The notes beneath the pieces were generated by a model that made no database searches, was not told where the DNA came from, and saw only the letters and a program-made list of their open reading frames with translations. The position numbers and the translations under genes were made by a program. A stretch of DNA of 64,000 nucleotides from Rhodeus uyekii (taxonomy: Eukaryota; Chordata; Actinopteri; Cypriniformes; Acheilognathidae): the NCBI GenBank assembly GCA_037043235.1, contig JAWRVZ010000029.1:3192001-3256000 (forward strand), given 5' to 3'. Every line of letters begins with the position of its first letter. Positions within the stretch are counted from its first letter, which is position 1. Positions 25,333-37,836 of this stretch are shown here, one piece after another.

Positions 25333-26243
25333 CCCTGGACACTGATTTAATGGATGATCTCTTTGTCGACGTGGTTGGAGAAGGTGGCAAGGAGTCTGGA
25401 GACGAACATCTTTCGACCTCCTCTCTTTCTGCATCCGACCAGGTGCGTGACGAGGGCGATAAGGACCGCGACCCCTCTTCCATATGTCCCTCAAGCTCGA
25501 GCAAAAGCCCTTCGGTGAAACCGCCCTATTCCTACATCGCTTTGATCACCATGGCGATCCTCCAGAGCCCGAAGAAGCGGCTCACCCTCAGCGAGATATG
25601 CGACTTCATCAGCCACCGGTTCTTGTACTACCGAGAGAAGTTCCCAGCCTGGCAGAACTCCATCCGACACAATCTCTCCCTAAACGACTGCTTCGTGAAA
25701 ATGCCGCGCGAGCCGGGAAATCCCGGGAAGGGGAATTACTGGACTCTGGATCCCAATTCATCGGATATGTTTGAGAACGGAAGCTTCCTGAGGAGGAGGA
25801 AGCGGTTTAAAAGGCAGCACTTCAAGTTTGGGATGTTCAAGGATCAAGCGTTGCAGACGAGCGCTTTCCCGAGCCTCGGCTACGGCGCGTACGGGTTCAG
25901 CGCGTCCTGCGCTCACTTACCGGGTCTGGATATCTACCCGTTCGGCTTCCCTCAACCCATCGGCGTCCCACCCGTTGGAGGTATTTTACCGGCTCTCTCC
26001 ACGCTTTTCTCGAGGAACACTGTCGCAGCCAAGTCTTTCCCACAGTCCCAAACAGTGGCCATCGAGCCTGGCATCGCCTGCGCAATGACCCCGGCCTCTC
26101 CATACTCGTCCTCGGCACTGTTCAATCCACTGGGCTTCCCTCGGGTCCTCAATTTGCAGTACGAGTACCAGAAGCTGCAAAATGTGCACAGCCACGTGGA
26201 TTTGTCCACTAAACACAGACACCTAGCTAGTGCCAATGACTAA
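25329..26243 (+). CDS. FoxD-class forkhead transcription factor (foxd5/foxd7-like), single exon
   Basis: Intact 304-residue ORF with no intron, as is usual for FoxD genes. Seen: an acidic N-terminus with VDVVGE at residues 13-18, a motif shared by FoxD proteins; a serine-rich linker; then a complete forkhead domain at about residues 64-157. The domain starts KPPYSYIALITMAI, has recognition helix WQNSIRHNLSLND (109-121), a GKGNYWTLDP wing and a basic end FLRRRKRFKRQ. The C-terminal half is rich in Gly, Pro, Phe and Ser. The ATG has A at -3. Known of the family: nuclear DNA-binding regulators of gastrula, neural-plate and neural-crest patterning, often repressors. Class D is firm. The paralogue is not: the residues after the wing (RQHFKFGMFKDQ) do not look like Foxd1, 2 or 3, so foxd5 or foxd7 is the best guess. 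I see no FSI-type eh1 motif in the tail. No coding gene adjoins it, so regulation is probably by distal enhancers. Confidence 0.95.
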   Translation: MTLDTDLMDDLFVDVVGEGGKESGDEHLSTSSLSASDQVRDEGDKDRDPSSICPSSSSKSPSVKPPYSYIALITMAILQSPKKRLTLSEICDFISHRFLYYREKFPAWQNSIRHNLSLNDCFVKMPREPGNPGKGNYWTLDPNSSDMFENGSFLRRRKRFKRQHFKFGMFKDQALQTSAFPSLGYGAYGFSASCAHLPGLDIYPFGFPQPIGVPPVGGILPALSTLFSRNTVAAKSFPQSQTVAIEPGIACAMTPASPYSSSALFNPLGFPRVLNLQYEYQKLQNVHSHVDLSTKHRHLASAND

Positions 26244-26515
26244 CATATCAGTGCATATTTGGACACGAAAGTCTTTTTTTTCTCTCAGGAATTACTCATT
26301 TATCCCGATGTCTAAGAGTGTGTAAAGCATCGCATCGCAGCGAATGTTTGCATTTAACGAACTGTTGAGTTTATCTTCTGTGCAAGAAACCGTTCAGAGT
26401 GTATTTCTGTGACATGCTGAAAATGATTATTGATGCATGTTATTTTGTTGGAATGATTAAACACCGAATGATTCAACTATTTAAATGACGAATTTCCTTT
26501 ACGTGTTTTGACGGA

Positions 26516-26521
26516 AATAAA
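26516..26521 (+). promoter_or_regulatory. Polyadenylation signal of the FoxD gene
   Basis: Canonical AATAAA, 273 bases after the FoxD stop codon and the first such hexamer downstream. It would give a 3' UTR of roughly 290 bases. Confidence 0.6.
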
Positions 26522-26770
26522 ACTGACCATTTTTAATACACAATATTAACGTCGTGGTTATTAATTTTTTTTCATAATTTGGCAAGGACAGTGTTTCTTA
26601 ATAGAAACAGAAAACGTCATATTTGTTTTTGTTTTTTTATCCTGGTTGTAAAAAATTGTGAATTACTTGAAAAACTTATCTTCAAATATTCTGTAAATCC
26701 ACTGCCATTTTACACCCTTTTTTTGCAGATGTGTCTCATGCGCGGGGGTAAACCGTTAAATAAGAAACCG

Positions 26771-26801
26771 CCCCCCCCCCCCCCCCCCAAAAAAAAAAAA
26801 A
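26771..26801. repeat. Poly-C next to poly-A tract
   Basis: 18 C followed by 13 A, about 530 bases after the FoxD stop codon. G-quadruplex or triplex potential on the G strand, and prone to assembly or length error. Confidence 0.9.
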
Positions 26802-29800
26802 GATAATATCATGTAAGAAATCGATTGACAACATTTTGAAAAACATTAGTTTTTTTTTTAATGAAAGATCTCATTCTCAGTAATATGAATTCTTTTCATT
26901 CACAAAATAGACAATCTATTAATCTATTAATTCTGATACGCACAGGCATACATTTAAACTCAAACTGTGTAAGTCGGAAATAAATCCAAGGTTTAGAAAG
27001 TGACAATGTCCCACTTATTTACAAATGTGAGGGTAAAGTGCTCTTAGTGATTTCCTATCCGTTTTGTTATAGCCCATACAAATCTATATAATCATGCCTT
27101 AGTTATGGGTTTTAAGGGAGGGTTTTTTGTTATGCTATAGTGTGCATTATATAACACCTATTTTATTTTGTAACAGCCATAATTATTTATATTTATAATT
27201 CGTTGATTCAATTTAGTATCTGAAATAAATGGATGGCATACCGTTTTAAAATTATTACCTCAAACTGCTCTGAAAATCATTTCTATTGACACTTTTTCAA
27301 TTTCTGAAAGCCACGGATACTAAATGGATGTTCATTTATAGCCTATATCCATCATAAATGAGCTAAAGAAGTGTAACACGTGTCCACTCGAGTCGGTTTA
27401 TTTGTTTAAGCTTGTTAAGCGGAAATAATCAACCAGATCAGTCTCAAATGCGCTTTACAAATATACAGTATCTCGCCAGAGCATGAGCAGATTTCCATCT
27501 GAGCGCACACTGCAAATAATCATCTCCAAACTCTCAGCAGAGTTTTGACAGCTGTGTGTGCGCATGTGCAGCTTATATTCTATCACTCTGAAAATCATTT
27601 GACATTATTAGTTTTCGATTTCAAAGACTCTATACAACATGCATACAGTCAATATAACATACGATATTCCGAGTCGGGACCTCGTTTTATTTATTTTATT
27701 TTCTTGCTTTTAAATTACTTAACAGATTTATTTATTTTAGTATGATTTCATAATGATCGAACGATTTTGTCACCAAATTCATAAAGTGATTAAGAAGTTA
27801 TGTTTCTACAATAGACCACATTCAGAAGGAAGATTTCTGGCAGCCTCTTGCAGATTTACAGTGCACAGGTTTTATTTTATGTGTACTGTACAGTAATGCG
27901 CTTTTTAATCTGTATATAGTTAGGATAGATTGTCAAATGGCCTCCACACAGTTTTGTGGAGATGGAAAGAAGCACATGGTGCTTCCAGCTGAAGACAATA
28001 AAGATGATGTGGGTCTTTGATGAGGAAAAAACAGTTAAACGAATGTGTTTATCTAAATATAGTCATTTATTTATATAGGGCTACGTGTGTGTGCGATAAG
28101 TCTGTGCTTCACATCTTTGAACCTTTGCATATTGCGTTATAATGAATTTGATTAATCTGATTGATATTAACTCCTACCACTATTGTAGTTGTTGTTATAA
28201 TATCGGGAATGGCACCTAATAATGAGTAAAAAGAAAAACGTTTTCCATACATTAAAATGGTCTATTTATAAGGTAGCTATGCAGAATGCGAATTCAAAGT
28301 GAATTTATTTTTTTGTGTGAAAAAGTCGATCTTTAATCACCAACATTTTATGATACATGCATACAGTACATCCTCGGAATTATGAAAATACATTTTAAGT
28401 AAACATAAAAAACAAAACGGTTTGAGACAGACAGAGAGAGAGAGAGGTGTATTAAATAAATGTAAATATAATGTTTAAATGTATTAAATTTGGTGTGAGA
28501 GAGATAGACACACACACACACACACACACACAAAGTCACGCATGGCTACATTTAGCGTCCTTCAGTGTTTATGAATTGTGTGTGTGTGCTGTTTCACTAA
28601 ATGAATGTCATTTAAGGCCGTGATTTGGTGTGGCGTCCCGACATGATGGGTGGGATTCATCTCTCAACTGGATCATGGATCAACATGCTTTAATCCAGTG
28701 CCATGGTCATGGTCCTTAAGATACAAAGCAATATTTATTAATGTGTATAAAACGTCTGATATACGTTTTCATTTAAATTATTCTTTTGTGTCTGTATTTT
28801 ATTGCACTATAGCTCAATGTTCCACTTGGAATATGGATACAGTAAAAAAATATGCTATTGAACTGTGGTTTGATGTCTTACTCTTGTGATTTAAATGATT
28901 GGACAATGAGCTTGGTAACTAAATGCACTGGATTCATTTTAGAGAGAGAGAGAAAACAAGCCTTTAAGAGGCAGAACCAAAGTTAAGGCCAACCTGAGAT
29001 TAAATTCCCTGCACCTGACAAAATAAAGGAAACAAAAGAATGTGTCTTTGTGAGTGTGTGACCACAAAACAATTCACCAGTGTAAATGTGTCCAGCTGTC
29101 TTCAGAAAGATTCCTCCGTTGTTGGCTTTGACTAACTGCCTTTATTTAGCCGCGTCCCAACAGAGATATAGAGACATATATTTATTTCTGCAATGACCAT
29201 CATAGCATATGTGTGACCCAGCTCCCACATCTTGCTTAAGGACTATCGTCTTTCCCATCTGTCTGTTTGTTTTTCTCAAAAACAATCTGCGAGATTATAT
29301 TTTCCCCCAGTCAAATATTCATTTAAGACCCATAACTTAAAACAAAGTAAGACATTTCATTTGCGAAGACAGAAATCATAATAAGCCCTGCATTTGTGGT
29401 CTGAAATTGAATACGTCATCTGTGAAAACTTCACTTCACGCTCCATCAGTGTCACATTAAGCATGTTAATAATATTGTGATTGTGATGAATTGCTATTTA
29501 TGTGACACCCTCCAGCAGTGCTGCCAGCACAAGCGCTCGCATGAGTCCCAAGCTTATTAGCAATGACGCATTATAATTCATATTTTACCCCCTGATATGG
29601 TTTGCTTTTACAAGGGAAAGAACGAGCAGGTTGGGTTTAAAGGTCTGCTTGTGCCTGATCTGAGAGGCGCGTTCCCCTGTTTCCTTATGCCAAGTAAAAC
29701 AGGATGGTTAGAATCATTCCTCAAAGCCTGTGCCAGCTCGTGCAGGTCTCCTTTCTTCTCCAGTCACGTAAAAACAAAGACGCAGAGGTGCAGAGGTGCT

Positions 29801-30100
29801 CTGTGGGATATCCCACTCCTTCCAAGCAGCTCCCTGAAAAGGAAAATTTAGTTCCCTCATAATTTTACTCCGTGTTTTTCTGAGGTGTATTTTGTTGTGC
29901 TTGAACTGCGAAGGTAATTAAGTGATTTAAGGGATGAAACAAAGTCACTGTGGGTCAAGACAGACAGCTTCCAAAAAAAAAGTGAAGTGATGATGCCTAA
30001 CTTATGCAACACGAAAGTAGGCCCTAATCTATTTTTTTATATGCATTAGCTGCTAGATCCTCAATTACTATCAAAGTGCAGTGAATCTAAAGTGTGTTTG
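26802..30100. other. FoxD downstream desert, no gene found
   Basis: AT-rich, no supported ORF. 29380-29600 is free of recognised repeats and less AT-rich, and is a candidate regulatory stretch. Confidence 0.45.
28508..28532. repeat. (CA)n microsatellite
   Basis: Short CA run preceded by an AG-rich stretch. Confidence 0.9.
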
Positions 30101-30244
30101 GCTTTCCTGCTTGCAACGCCAAAATCCTGGGTTTGATTCCAAGGGAAAGCAAGAACTGATTAGAATGCCAATGTGTGTCTTGACAGCAACGAAATTCGCT
30201 TTGGATAAAAGCATCTGCCAAATGCATGAATTGTAGTAAATGGT
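30101..30244 (+). repeat. tRNA-derived SINE copy with damaged head
   Basis: Begins GCTTTCCTG and continues CTTGCAACGCCAAAATCC, missing the A-box stretch present in the copy at 30998. It keeps GGGTTTGATTCC and the TTCGCTTTGGATAAAAGCA tail. Confidence 0.7.
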
Positions 30245-30997
30245 AAAACTATTTTTACATTTAGGCAGCATAATGGACTGTTTTTCTACAGCTAAACTGG
30301 AAGTGCTTGACACTGAAAGCCTCCCACATTCAAGATAAAAATTGTTCAGACCCGCTCCTACATTAAAAATAAGGTGGGTATGCTTCTGTAAAAATGTCAT
30401 TTTGATTTTTATTCTTAAATTCCCTCTACATAACCCAGTCTGGCTATTTCAATCTGGTTCCAGAAGTAAAAACTTTATTCATTTTCTGCATAGGAAAATT
30501 AGACTTTTAATAAGAGCTATTTATTAACCTGTAAAGAGAGAGAACCTTTAGAGCACACACATGCATTATATATAAAATATAGATTTTATAAAACTACTGT
30601 AGACATTTAATGTATTCAATAATTTTTGAGTTTAGTTTCATGGGATTGTAGTTCTTTGCTTCACTAAATCTGTTAAGTACACAGTTGTTTGTACCTTTCG
30701 GCCGATTTTCATTTTCCATTTAGAACAGAGGAATATAGAAAGTGATTCGTCATGAAGGGACTAAAGTACACAAAAAGTGTTCATAATATAAATTTTCAGA
30801 CGTTGTTTGGAGTAGAATAAGCCTGGAGAATGGAGGGAGTAAAAGAAAGTGAAAGCTTAGAATAAAAAAAAAGAATAATAATTATGTTAGGTGCTCACGG
30901 AAGAGATGAGTTTTCAGCTTTCTTTTGAACATTGACAGGGATTGAAGATTTTCAAAAACATTTTGCTTCAAATCAAAGTGTGTAATGTAAGGATACA

Positions 30998-31153
30998 GCT
31001 TTCCTGTAGCTCAACCAGTAGAGCATTGTTGTTTGCAATGCCAAAGTCATGGGTTTGATTCCCAGGGAAAGCAAGAATTAGAATGTCGAATATGTTCCTT
31101 AAATGCAATGTAAGTCACTTTGGATAAAAGCGTCCAAAGCATAAATGTAAATG
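30998..31153 (+). repeat. tRNA-derived SINE
   Basis: tRNA-like head with A-box region TAGCTCAACCAGTAGAGCA and B box GGGTTTGATTCC at 31051-31062, then a conserved tail GTAAGTCACTTTGGATAAAA ending near TAAATGTAAATGG. It is transcribed by RNA polymerase III when active. Not a functional tRNA, because the cloverleaf is incomplete. Confidence 0.8.
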
Positions 31154-31236
31154 GTTCACCTTGATTCATGGATTATGACGCTTTAACGAAGACGTTTATA
31201 AAATCCTTATGGGAGAAATTAATGGAAACAAATGCA

Positions 31237-31433
31237 AAGTTCAATTGTACTGCAAAACACAAGAATGAACCTCATTGGTCCTTGCTGAAGTTCAAACATG
31301 TTGCGTAACACAAGAATGAACCTCATTGGTTCTTGCAGAAGTTCAATTGTACTGCAAAACACAAGAATGAACCTCACTGGTTCTTGCAGAAGTTCAAACA
31401 TGTTGCGTAAAACGAGAATGAACCTCATTGGCT
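31237..31433 (+). repeat. 51-bp minisatellite with alternating A-B-A-B units
   Basis: Units start at 31237, 31288, 31339 and 31390. All share CAAGAATGAACCTCATTGGT-like cores. Units 1 and 3 carry TTCAATTGTACTGCAAAA, while units 2 and 4 carry TTCAAACATGTTGCGTAA, so the true repeat is 102 bases. The minus-strand ORF across it results from 51 being a multiple of three. Confidence 0.95.
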
Positions 31434-34400
31434 CATCTTATAAAGTGATCTCCTCAGAAAATTTGTACTAAACCACTCAATTCATTTATGAACTTTTTCA
31501 AGTGTCAAAGTGTCAGTTGCATAGCTGTCAATGGAGGGACAGAAAGTTCTCAGATTTATGTTCTGAAGATGAACGAAAAAAAGTCAAAGTCTCTTTGGAA
31601 TGAAATGAGGACGGAATTTAATTTTTTAGGTGAACTTTAATGTTTCAATGCAAATTCAGGTGCTCGATTAAAATACAAGAATTCCCACTAAAACAATGAC
31701 ATAAACAGCAACAAAGTGTTGATGTTTGGCACTTTATCAGCTAGAAGCAAGACACTGACATATTAAGCGAAATGCCCAAGACCCTCCCTTCAATGAAATT
31801 TGATCACAAGTGGTCACAAGAGACACATTTGAGATGCATGAAAACACCCAGTGTAAACAGCAATCTGTCTCAGCTGTCCACTTCTGATCGGTTCTCCAGA
31901 GATGGATGTACCAGGTGTGCACAGTCTTTTTATAATCCGAAGTGGCAACATAAAGGAACAGTAATGGATCTACTACAAGAGACTGCGACAAAGTGATGCA
32001 CATCCTTGATGATGCTGCATGATGTCAGCACCTGATGTAGCAATTGATGTCACACAAATGATCGGTTCCACTCACACACACGTGTGCTTTTCCTGGCGAA
32101 ACTCGTGCCGCTCTCCATTTGCACTGAATTGAGTTATAAATCACCCCACACCTCCACCCTTCGCCTTTCGTCAATGGGCTTGTGTCCTTTTTCCAGAACC
32201 GACGGGCCTCTGCTCACTATTGAGCCAAACTATTTATTTGAGGGGTAACCATACACATACATTTACGCACACATGTATGCCAGTGTATTTCAATACGTAT
32301 GTATGTGGGAAATGTGTGCATGCGAATGCCCCCTCCCCATTCCCACCCAGCTGGTTTCTTTGCCAAAATCAATTTGCCAGTAGATGACAGTGAAATACTG
32401 CAGGAAAGCCACCCAGAAGGGGAATGAGCTAACACCTCAGCCATGCTCCTCTACCAATGGGCAGAGCAGATGAATGAACAGCAATGGGGGATATGGAGAA
32501 AGAAAAAAGGAAGTGAAAATGGCCCATAGGGAAAGAAAATGAGAAATTTAATTAGGACTGCTTAATGTGTCCATGTTAAGAAGTGGTGTATGGTTGTCTG
32601 CTAACCTCTGAGGAACCCTGCTGCTTCCATGCACATGGAGCCCTGATGCTCACGCTTAGTGTGTACTGGGTAAAGAAACCTGCTGCTCTAAACACGCAAT
32701 AACACTGCAATGCATAGTACGGTGCACAATGCAGTGTGCTTAAATCTCTGCGTTAAGAACCAGAAATAAACATAGTGGTTCTGTTTAAAAGTGTTTTGGT
32801 TCAGTTTTTAAAATTGAATTTATGCAACATACAATAAAAATGTTCCATAGGCATAGTACATATGGACAAACATTCAAAAAACACATACAGACAACTGAAA
32901 GACCATCTCAAAGTATAGTATGCGCAGAGATGAAGTTGCATTAGAAAAAGAGAAAAGATATTTCATCTCTAGGACAAAGGGGATAAAAAACACTAAATAA
33001 GTAAATAAAAATAAATTTCACTGGGGTTACGGGTTGGTTACAAGAAGGAATTGTGCCCTGGAACAGATTTTAATGATACATTCAAGATGATCACAGAGAA
33101 ACACAGCCAAACACATCTGTGAACGAAGACCGACAGAGAATAAGGGAAAACTGCATTTGACAAAACAAAGAAACTGAATGACTAATGAATACATCAGTCA
33201 AAGGAACAAGGAAGACAGACACACAAACTAAACATGTTATACACTGATTCACTGACTAAACCTCACAGAAATAGTAATAGTACAGTGATCCCTCGTTTAT
33301 TGCAGTTAATGTGTACCGGAACCCTCACGATTGGCTAATCCTACTTCACGGATTTTCACCTATCAGCTCATGGGATACATCCACTCGTGCTCTCATTGGT
33401 CGATCTCGCGCCAGGAACCAATCACGTTACTTGTCTGAGTGCAGTGGGCATGTACAAAGCCTCTGAGAGAGTTTCTCTGGCATCCTGGGAAACCGTTTCT
33501 CTCGCATCACGATGAAACAACGCTGCTTTCAACGCTCATATGGCTGCCGAAATGGCGGTATTTTTGAATTTTTATTTTTCGAAAAATATTTTTTTAAATC
33601 TACATTCAGCCATTTTGTGAAGTAAAATTGAGAGTGAACAATCAAATATTTGCAGAATTCATAATAGCACAGCATACTATTCACACTATTTCTCAACAGT
33701 AATGGTAGTGGTATAGACTGGCCAACGCTATATATTTCAAATGTTTTCTTAAGGTGAACCATTTCTAAGGTGATTATTGGACACCACTTTCTAAATAATA
33801 TGACAAAAATGTCATGAAAGAATGAATGCAGTATAACCTACTGCACATGCAACATTCAGTAAGCATTTTATAGTTTTGCTGACTTCAGTTATAAAGTCAA
33901 AAAGTAGCATCAAACAAAGTCTCTCTATTCGCAACAGTAGAGGAAGACAATAGTCGAAAAACACAACAATGTGGCGTTTCTCGAATGAAAACTGTTTCTG
34001 AAGTAAAATTGTAACAAAACCATAATATCATCAAAAGGTGACCCCACCCTGCAGTTGCACAATTAACTGATTCCTTAGTGAATGAGCTAAAGATCTGCTG
34101 TCATCTAATCAGGAAGAGAACAGGAAGTATAATTAACATATGGGTCAGAGGCTACAGAACCGGGTTAATGTGCGTTTCAGTCTCTGGTTACCGTGTTTTT
34201 TCAATGGGCCCATAGCTTGATTATGCTGACGTGGTGATGGTCAGGCTGCTTATGGTCAGGTGGTTTATTCGGGATCTCTAGGTGTTGCTATGGGAACTGC
34301 ATGAGGTTTATGGACCACCAGCAGCGAGCTGCAGCAGGAGATTGGCTCTTAACCCCACCAAATCCTCAACCTCAACCTTACTCTTTGGTTTGGTTTTCCG

Positions 34401-35479
34401 CTCTTCTCCGTTAACGTCTACAGCAGTGCAGAAGAACTTGGACCTAGAGTTTTAAAAGGCATTGGAACGAGTAATGGAAGGGAAAAATCATGAGCTGGCA
34501 TTGATAGTGGACACTTAGCCAAACCTCACGCTTTGTATCAGAAGAAAAAAGAATCAAGCTTATTCCCTTTTGATCTTTAATCCAATAGACCAAGCTCAAA
34601 GGAAGCTGCAGAGGATTTGTTGTAAAACGTCCTTTCACAGGTACAATCGCCATCAATCCCTCACTTAAAAAAATGCCTATTCTCCATCGAGGCATGATAT
34701 TAATACGCCTGTGTTTTTCTCTCTGCGTGACCTCACGGAGTTGAAACATTACACCATGTTTTAGCAAATTGATTACTAGGAGTATCAGCAAGTGCATGAA
34801 ATGCCAAATGCCGCCCTGCCACCCAAACCGTCAGCAGGGCGAGCATACACTTCATTTCTGCGCTGCCTGCCTTGGTGGTCTCTGGTGTAAGCTATATTTT
34901 ACCCTCGCCTTTCTTTTTCCCATTTTTTATAGCAAACAGAAAATTGTTCCTAATTCGCTGTTGCTAGAGGGGGGTAATTTGTGGCTCTTGGCAGAGTGTC
35001 ACAAGCCTAAAATTTGAAAAAGCTGCTGTGGGGAAGCTGTTTTTTTACAGCCGTGCAGGACACGTTTTGGCAGCGAGAGAGCCAATCACTTTTATATATC
35101 AAGGAAAAAACTGAATTAAGGAAAGGAAGCGCTGGAACTAAACAGAGGGGCAGCAAGACTGTATTGATCTCTGAGGAAGGAAGTAACCCTTGTCTAACAT
35201 GGTTATCTCCTGTTTTATGCACACTGAGGAGGTTTTCGCAGCTGGCGCGTTTGATCTCGAGATGTTTCCTTGAAGTTTCTGAGGAGATAAAGAACATATG
35301 GGAGTTACAGCATTGAGTGTAAATGAATGAATATAAACTGTTGAACGTGAAGTGTGCGGTAGCTTCAAACTAATTACGTATTCTGGGTTCTGTTGAAGAT
35401 GGTGGGAAATCTGCTGGGAATTCAAAGGTTCCTCGATTTATGGTGAACGCTCTTAGTGTTAATAACGGCAATGTTTGCA
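31434..35479. other. Non-coding, no gene found
   Basis: Unique sequence with one pogo-like fragment. ORFs such as 35014-35316 (+) and 34444-34797 (-) overlap on opposite strands and resemble no protein. Confidence 0.45.
33283..33580 (+). mobile_element. Fragment of a pogo/Tigger-like transposon
   Basis: TA followed by CAGTGATCCCTCGTTTATTG, the typical terminus of a pogo-type element, then about 300 bases of GC-richer sequence. The opposite terminus was not found, so the right edge is approximate. Confidence 0.5.
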
Positions 35480-36220
35480 GTAGGGCTGAGAAAAAATAAC
35501 AATTAATCGTGATTTCTATATCGTTTCTTAAAACTCCAATATCTATCTTTTAAGCCAGTGTTGCAGCTGAATCTATACAATGAGTCATATTTTACCTGAG
35601 TTTACAGTCCACATTAAATGTGATGAGATAAAAGTGTAATTTACCTAAAAAAAAGTGCACACGTGTTTCTAGCTGTCCTCACAATTTAAAGCTTTTAAGC
35701 TTTAGCTTTTGATTGATTAGTATATTTATTATAGTTGTTTGGGTAATTTTAATATCTTAAATTGTAAATGTAATTTGTACATTCATTTCAACATGTGCAG
35801 TGAACTAGGTAGGCAAATAGTCACGAAATAACCATGTGAAGTGGCGATTTTGTCCCTCTTTTGCGCTCGAGATGTTAGATTCTGGCAACATTAATGAATC
35901 GACATTAAAGAATCGAAAATACTAAGACAAATAGGGAGTTTGGCGGTTCCACTTCAAAAACGTCGACATAATAGGATTGGCGAGTTAACCGTGACTCGAG
36001 ATAAGTGAACTCCACTGTATTTATTATAGTTGTTTGGATAATTTTAATAGCTTAAATCTTAAATTGTAAATGTAAACCGTAAAATATTTAATTTTAATTT
36101 TGTTGTCTACCAAGTTTCATTGTAAATTAAACACACCTAAATACTGGAATCAAACTGAAATTGAATCAATCACTTTGAATCAATTTGAGAAGTTTAATTG
36201 TATCAGTGGCCAGCTCTAGT
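35480..36220. mobile_element. Composite of old DNA transposon fragments
   Basis: Outer ends TAGGGCTGAG and CAGCTCTA are loosely inverted. At 36013, TTCACTTATCTCG-type sequence (reverse strand) resembles a pogo terminus. A roughly 55-base direct repeat (ATTTATTATAGTTGTTTGG) is at about 35727 and 36018, on either side of the inner fragment. Confidence 0.35.
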
Positions 36221-37836
36221 TTCCCTAAATATTCCTTTATAGTTATTTAGTTTGATTCTAACTCCATTTCCTTCTCTTCAAATACCTTGTTTTCCATTTT
36301 GTCTCGTCCTTGTCCGACTCTCTCCCTTATATTCACTTTCGCTCTTCAGGGACTGCCGAAGTATTTCAACATCTCCGACTCCAGCATGGTTTTTCACTTT
36401 CACAACACGACGTCATTACCCTGGGTGTTTAAACACTTAAGGAAGGTTTAAAGAGCAGAGAGGGAAAAAACAGAACGCTGTACATTAACTCTGCATTACC
36501 CAAAGGCACTATAAAACCTGCACCCTGAGCAAAATGTGAATAAATAAAACCTGCGCCTGTCAAAGATCTGGAGGAGAAGAATGGATGCGAACGAGAGGGA
36601 GGGGGAAAGCCACCATGTTGAAATTAGAAGCACTAAACTTGGAGGGTGTCTGCTGTAGACTGTGAGACCTTTAGACCAGTTGCTGTGTGCCAGTAACTAA
36701 TGATGTTGGGCGTATTGCCTGCCAAGCCAAAAGTAGCAAAGTGTTTGAGTCTTAATAACTCATTTTGTTGAATGACACAACGCAGTTGCCATTCGGAATG
36801 GGAACACCATCATAGAATACGACACTCCCTGTGCTTACAGTCACTGGAGGTCTTACAGCTGCGGAGGACCATCAAGAGTTGAGGATGTGTCTAAATCTAA
36901 TCAAAACTCGACTTCACGTTCAGTCATTCTCTGAAATATTACAGTGAATTTAATTAAGCCACTGCACTGCCAAAATAACAGCAACTGTTTGCTGCACTCA
37001 CACTCTCCAAGCATCTGTTTCTGGTGGGAAACTCCATGGGAAAGTTATATCGCATTCAGAAACTCGTGGGCAACAGCAGAAGGTTGGAGCGATAGCTTTT
37101 ATATCTTCTTTGCACATAAAGCAGTTTTGTTCTACATTGGGGGCAGTTCTAGACGCACAATAAAGCTCTTTTGATGGATGGAAGCCCCGGAGGACACTGC
37201 AGGTGCTGTGTGGGATACATCGATCACATGCCAAATCAAACCAAAGTTGTTCCTCCTCGATTGAGATGGATGGAAAACAGCATTCCAAGAGTCGTGAAAG
37301 AGAGCGAGAGAGGGGCTGTACTTGACAGGCCTCCATGTAACAGAGGTGAAAGTTTGACCTCCTTATCTGATTATTAGGTTTACCGGAGGGGTTGAGCGGA
37401 GGAGTGAAGACCAGGGAAAGGTGAAATATGCATTAAGCATTCCATGCATCATGTATATGGGGTGCCGTTACAAACTACAGACTTTTTTTGCTGTATCTTC
37501 TACTCGCGAGTTGTTAGAAATATCCTAACTGGACAGAAGCTGAGCGCTTTAAAAGCTTCCGAGAAGGCACATCTGTAACTATGATTATTATATGCTGTAT
37601 GGTTTGGGTTTTAAACAAACCAAACTCTGTCACAGTTCGTAGTAATTCACATGAGATGGAGAAATTGTATGATTTCATCATATACAAGATGTGTATGTGA
37701 AAAGATGTGACTTTAATAGGTTTTTGAACAACCTAACATGCATGTTTTCAACTCTTCTCCTACAAACTATTATTTTCATACAAAGGGACAATAAAAGGGT
37801 AGTTTGTTTTGGTTTCAGCCAGTTAGCAATTATACA
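36221..37836. other. Non-coding, no gene found
   Basis: ORFs 36944-37174 (+) and 36998-37336 (-) are antisense to each other and show no family motif. Confidence 0.45.

Noticed and set aside
25484..26236. Additional ORFs inside the FoxD gene on both strands
   Set aside because: Shadows of a GC-rich coding exon in other frames.
31007..31080. tRNA gene
   Set aside because: A- and B-box-like blocks are present, but the cloverleaf is incomplete and a SINE tail follows.
34444..35425. Overlapping ORFs of 82-117 codons on both strands as a small gene
   Set aside because: No recognisable domain, no splice-supported extension, and opposite strands overlap.
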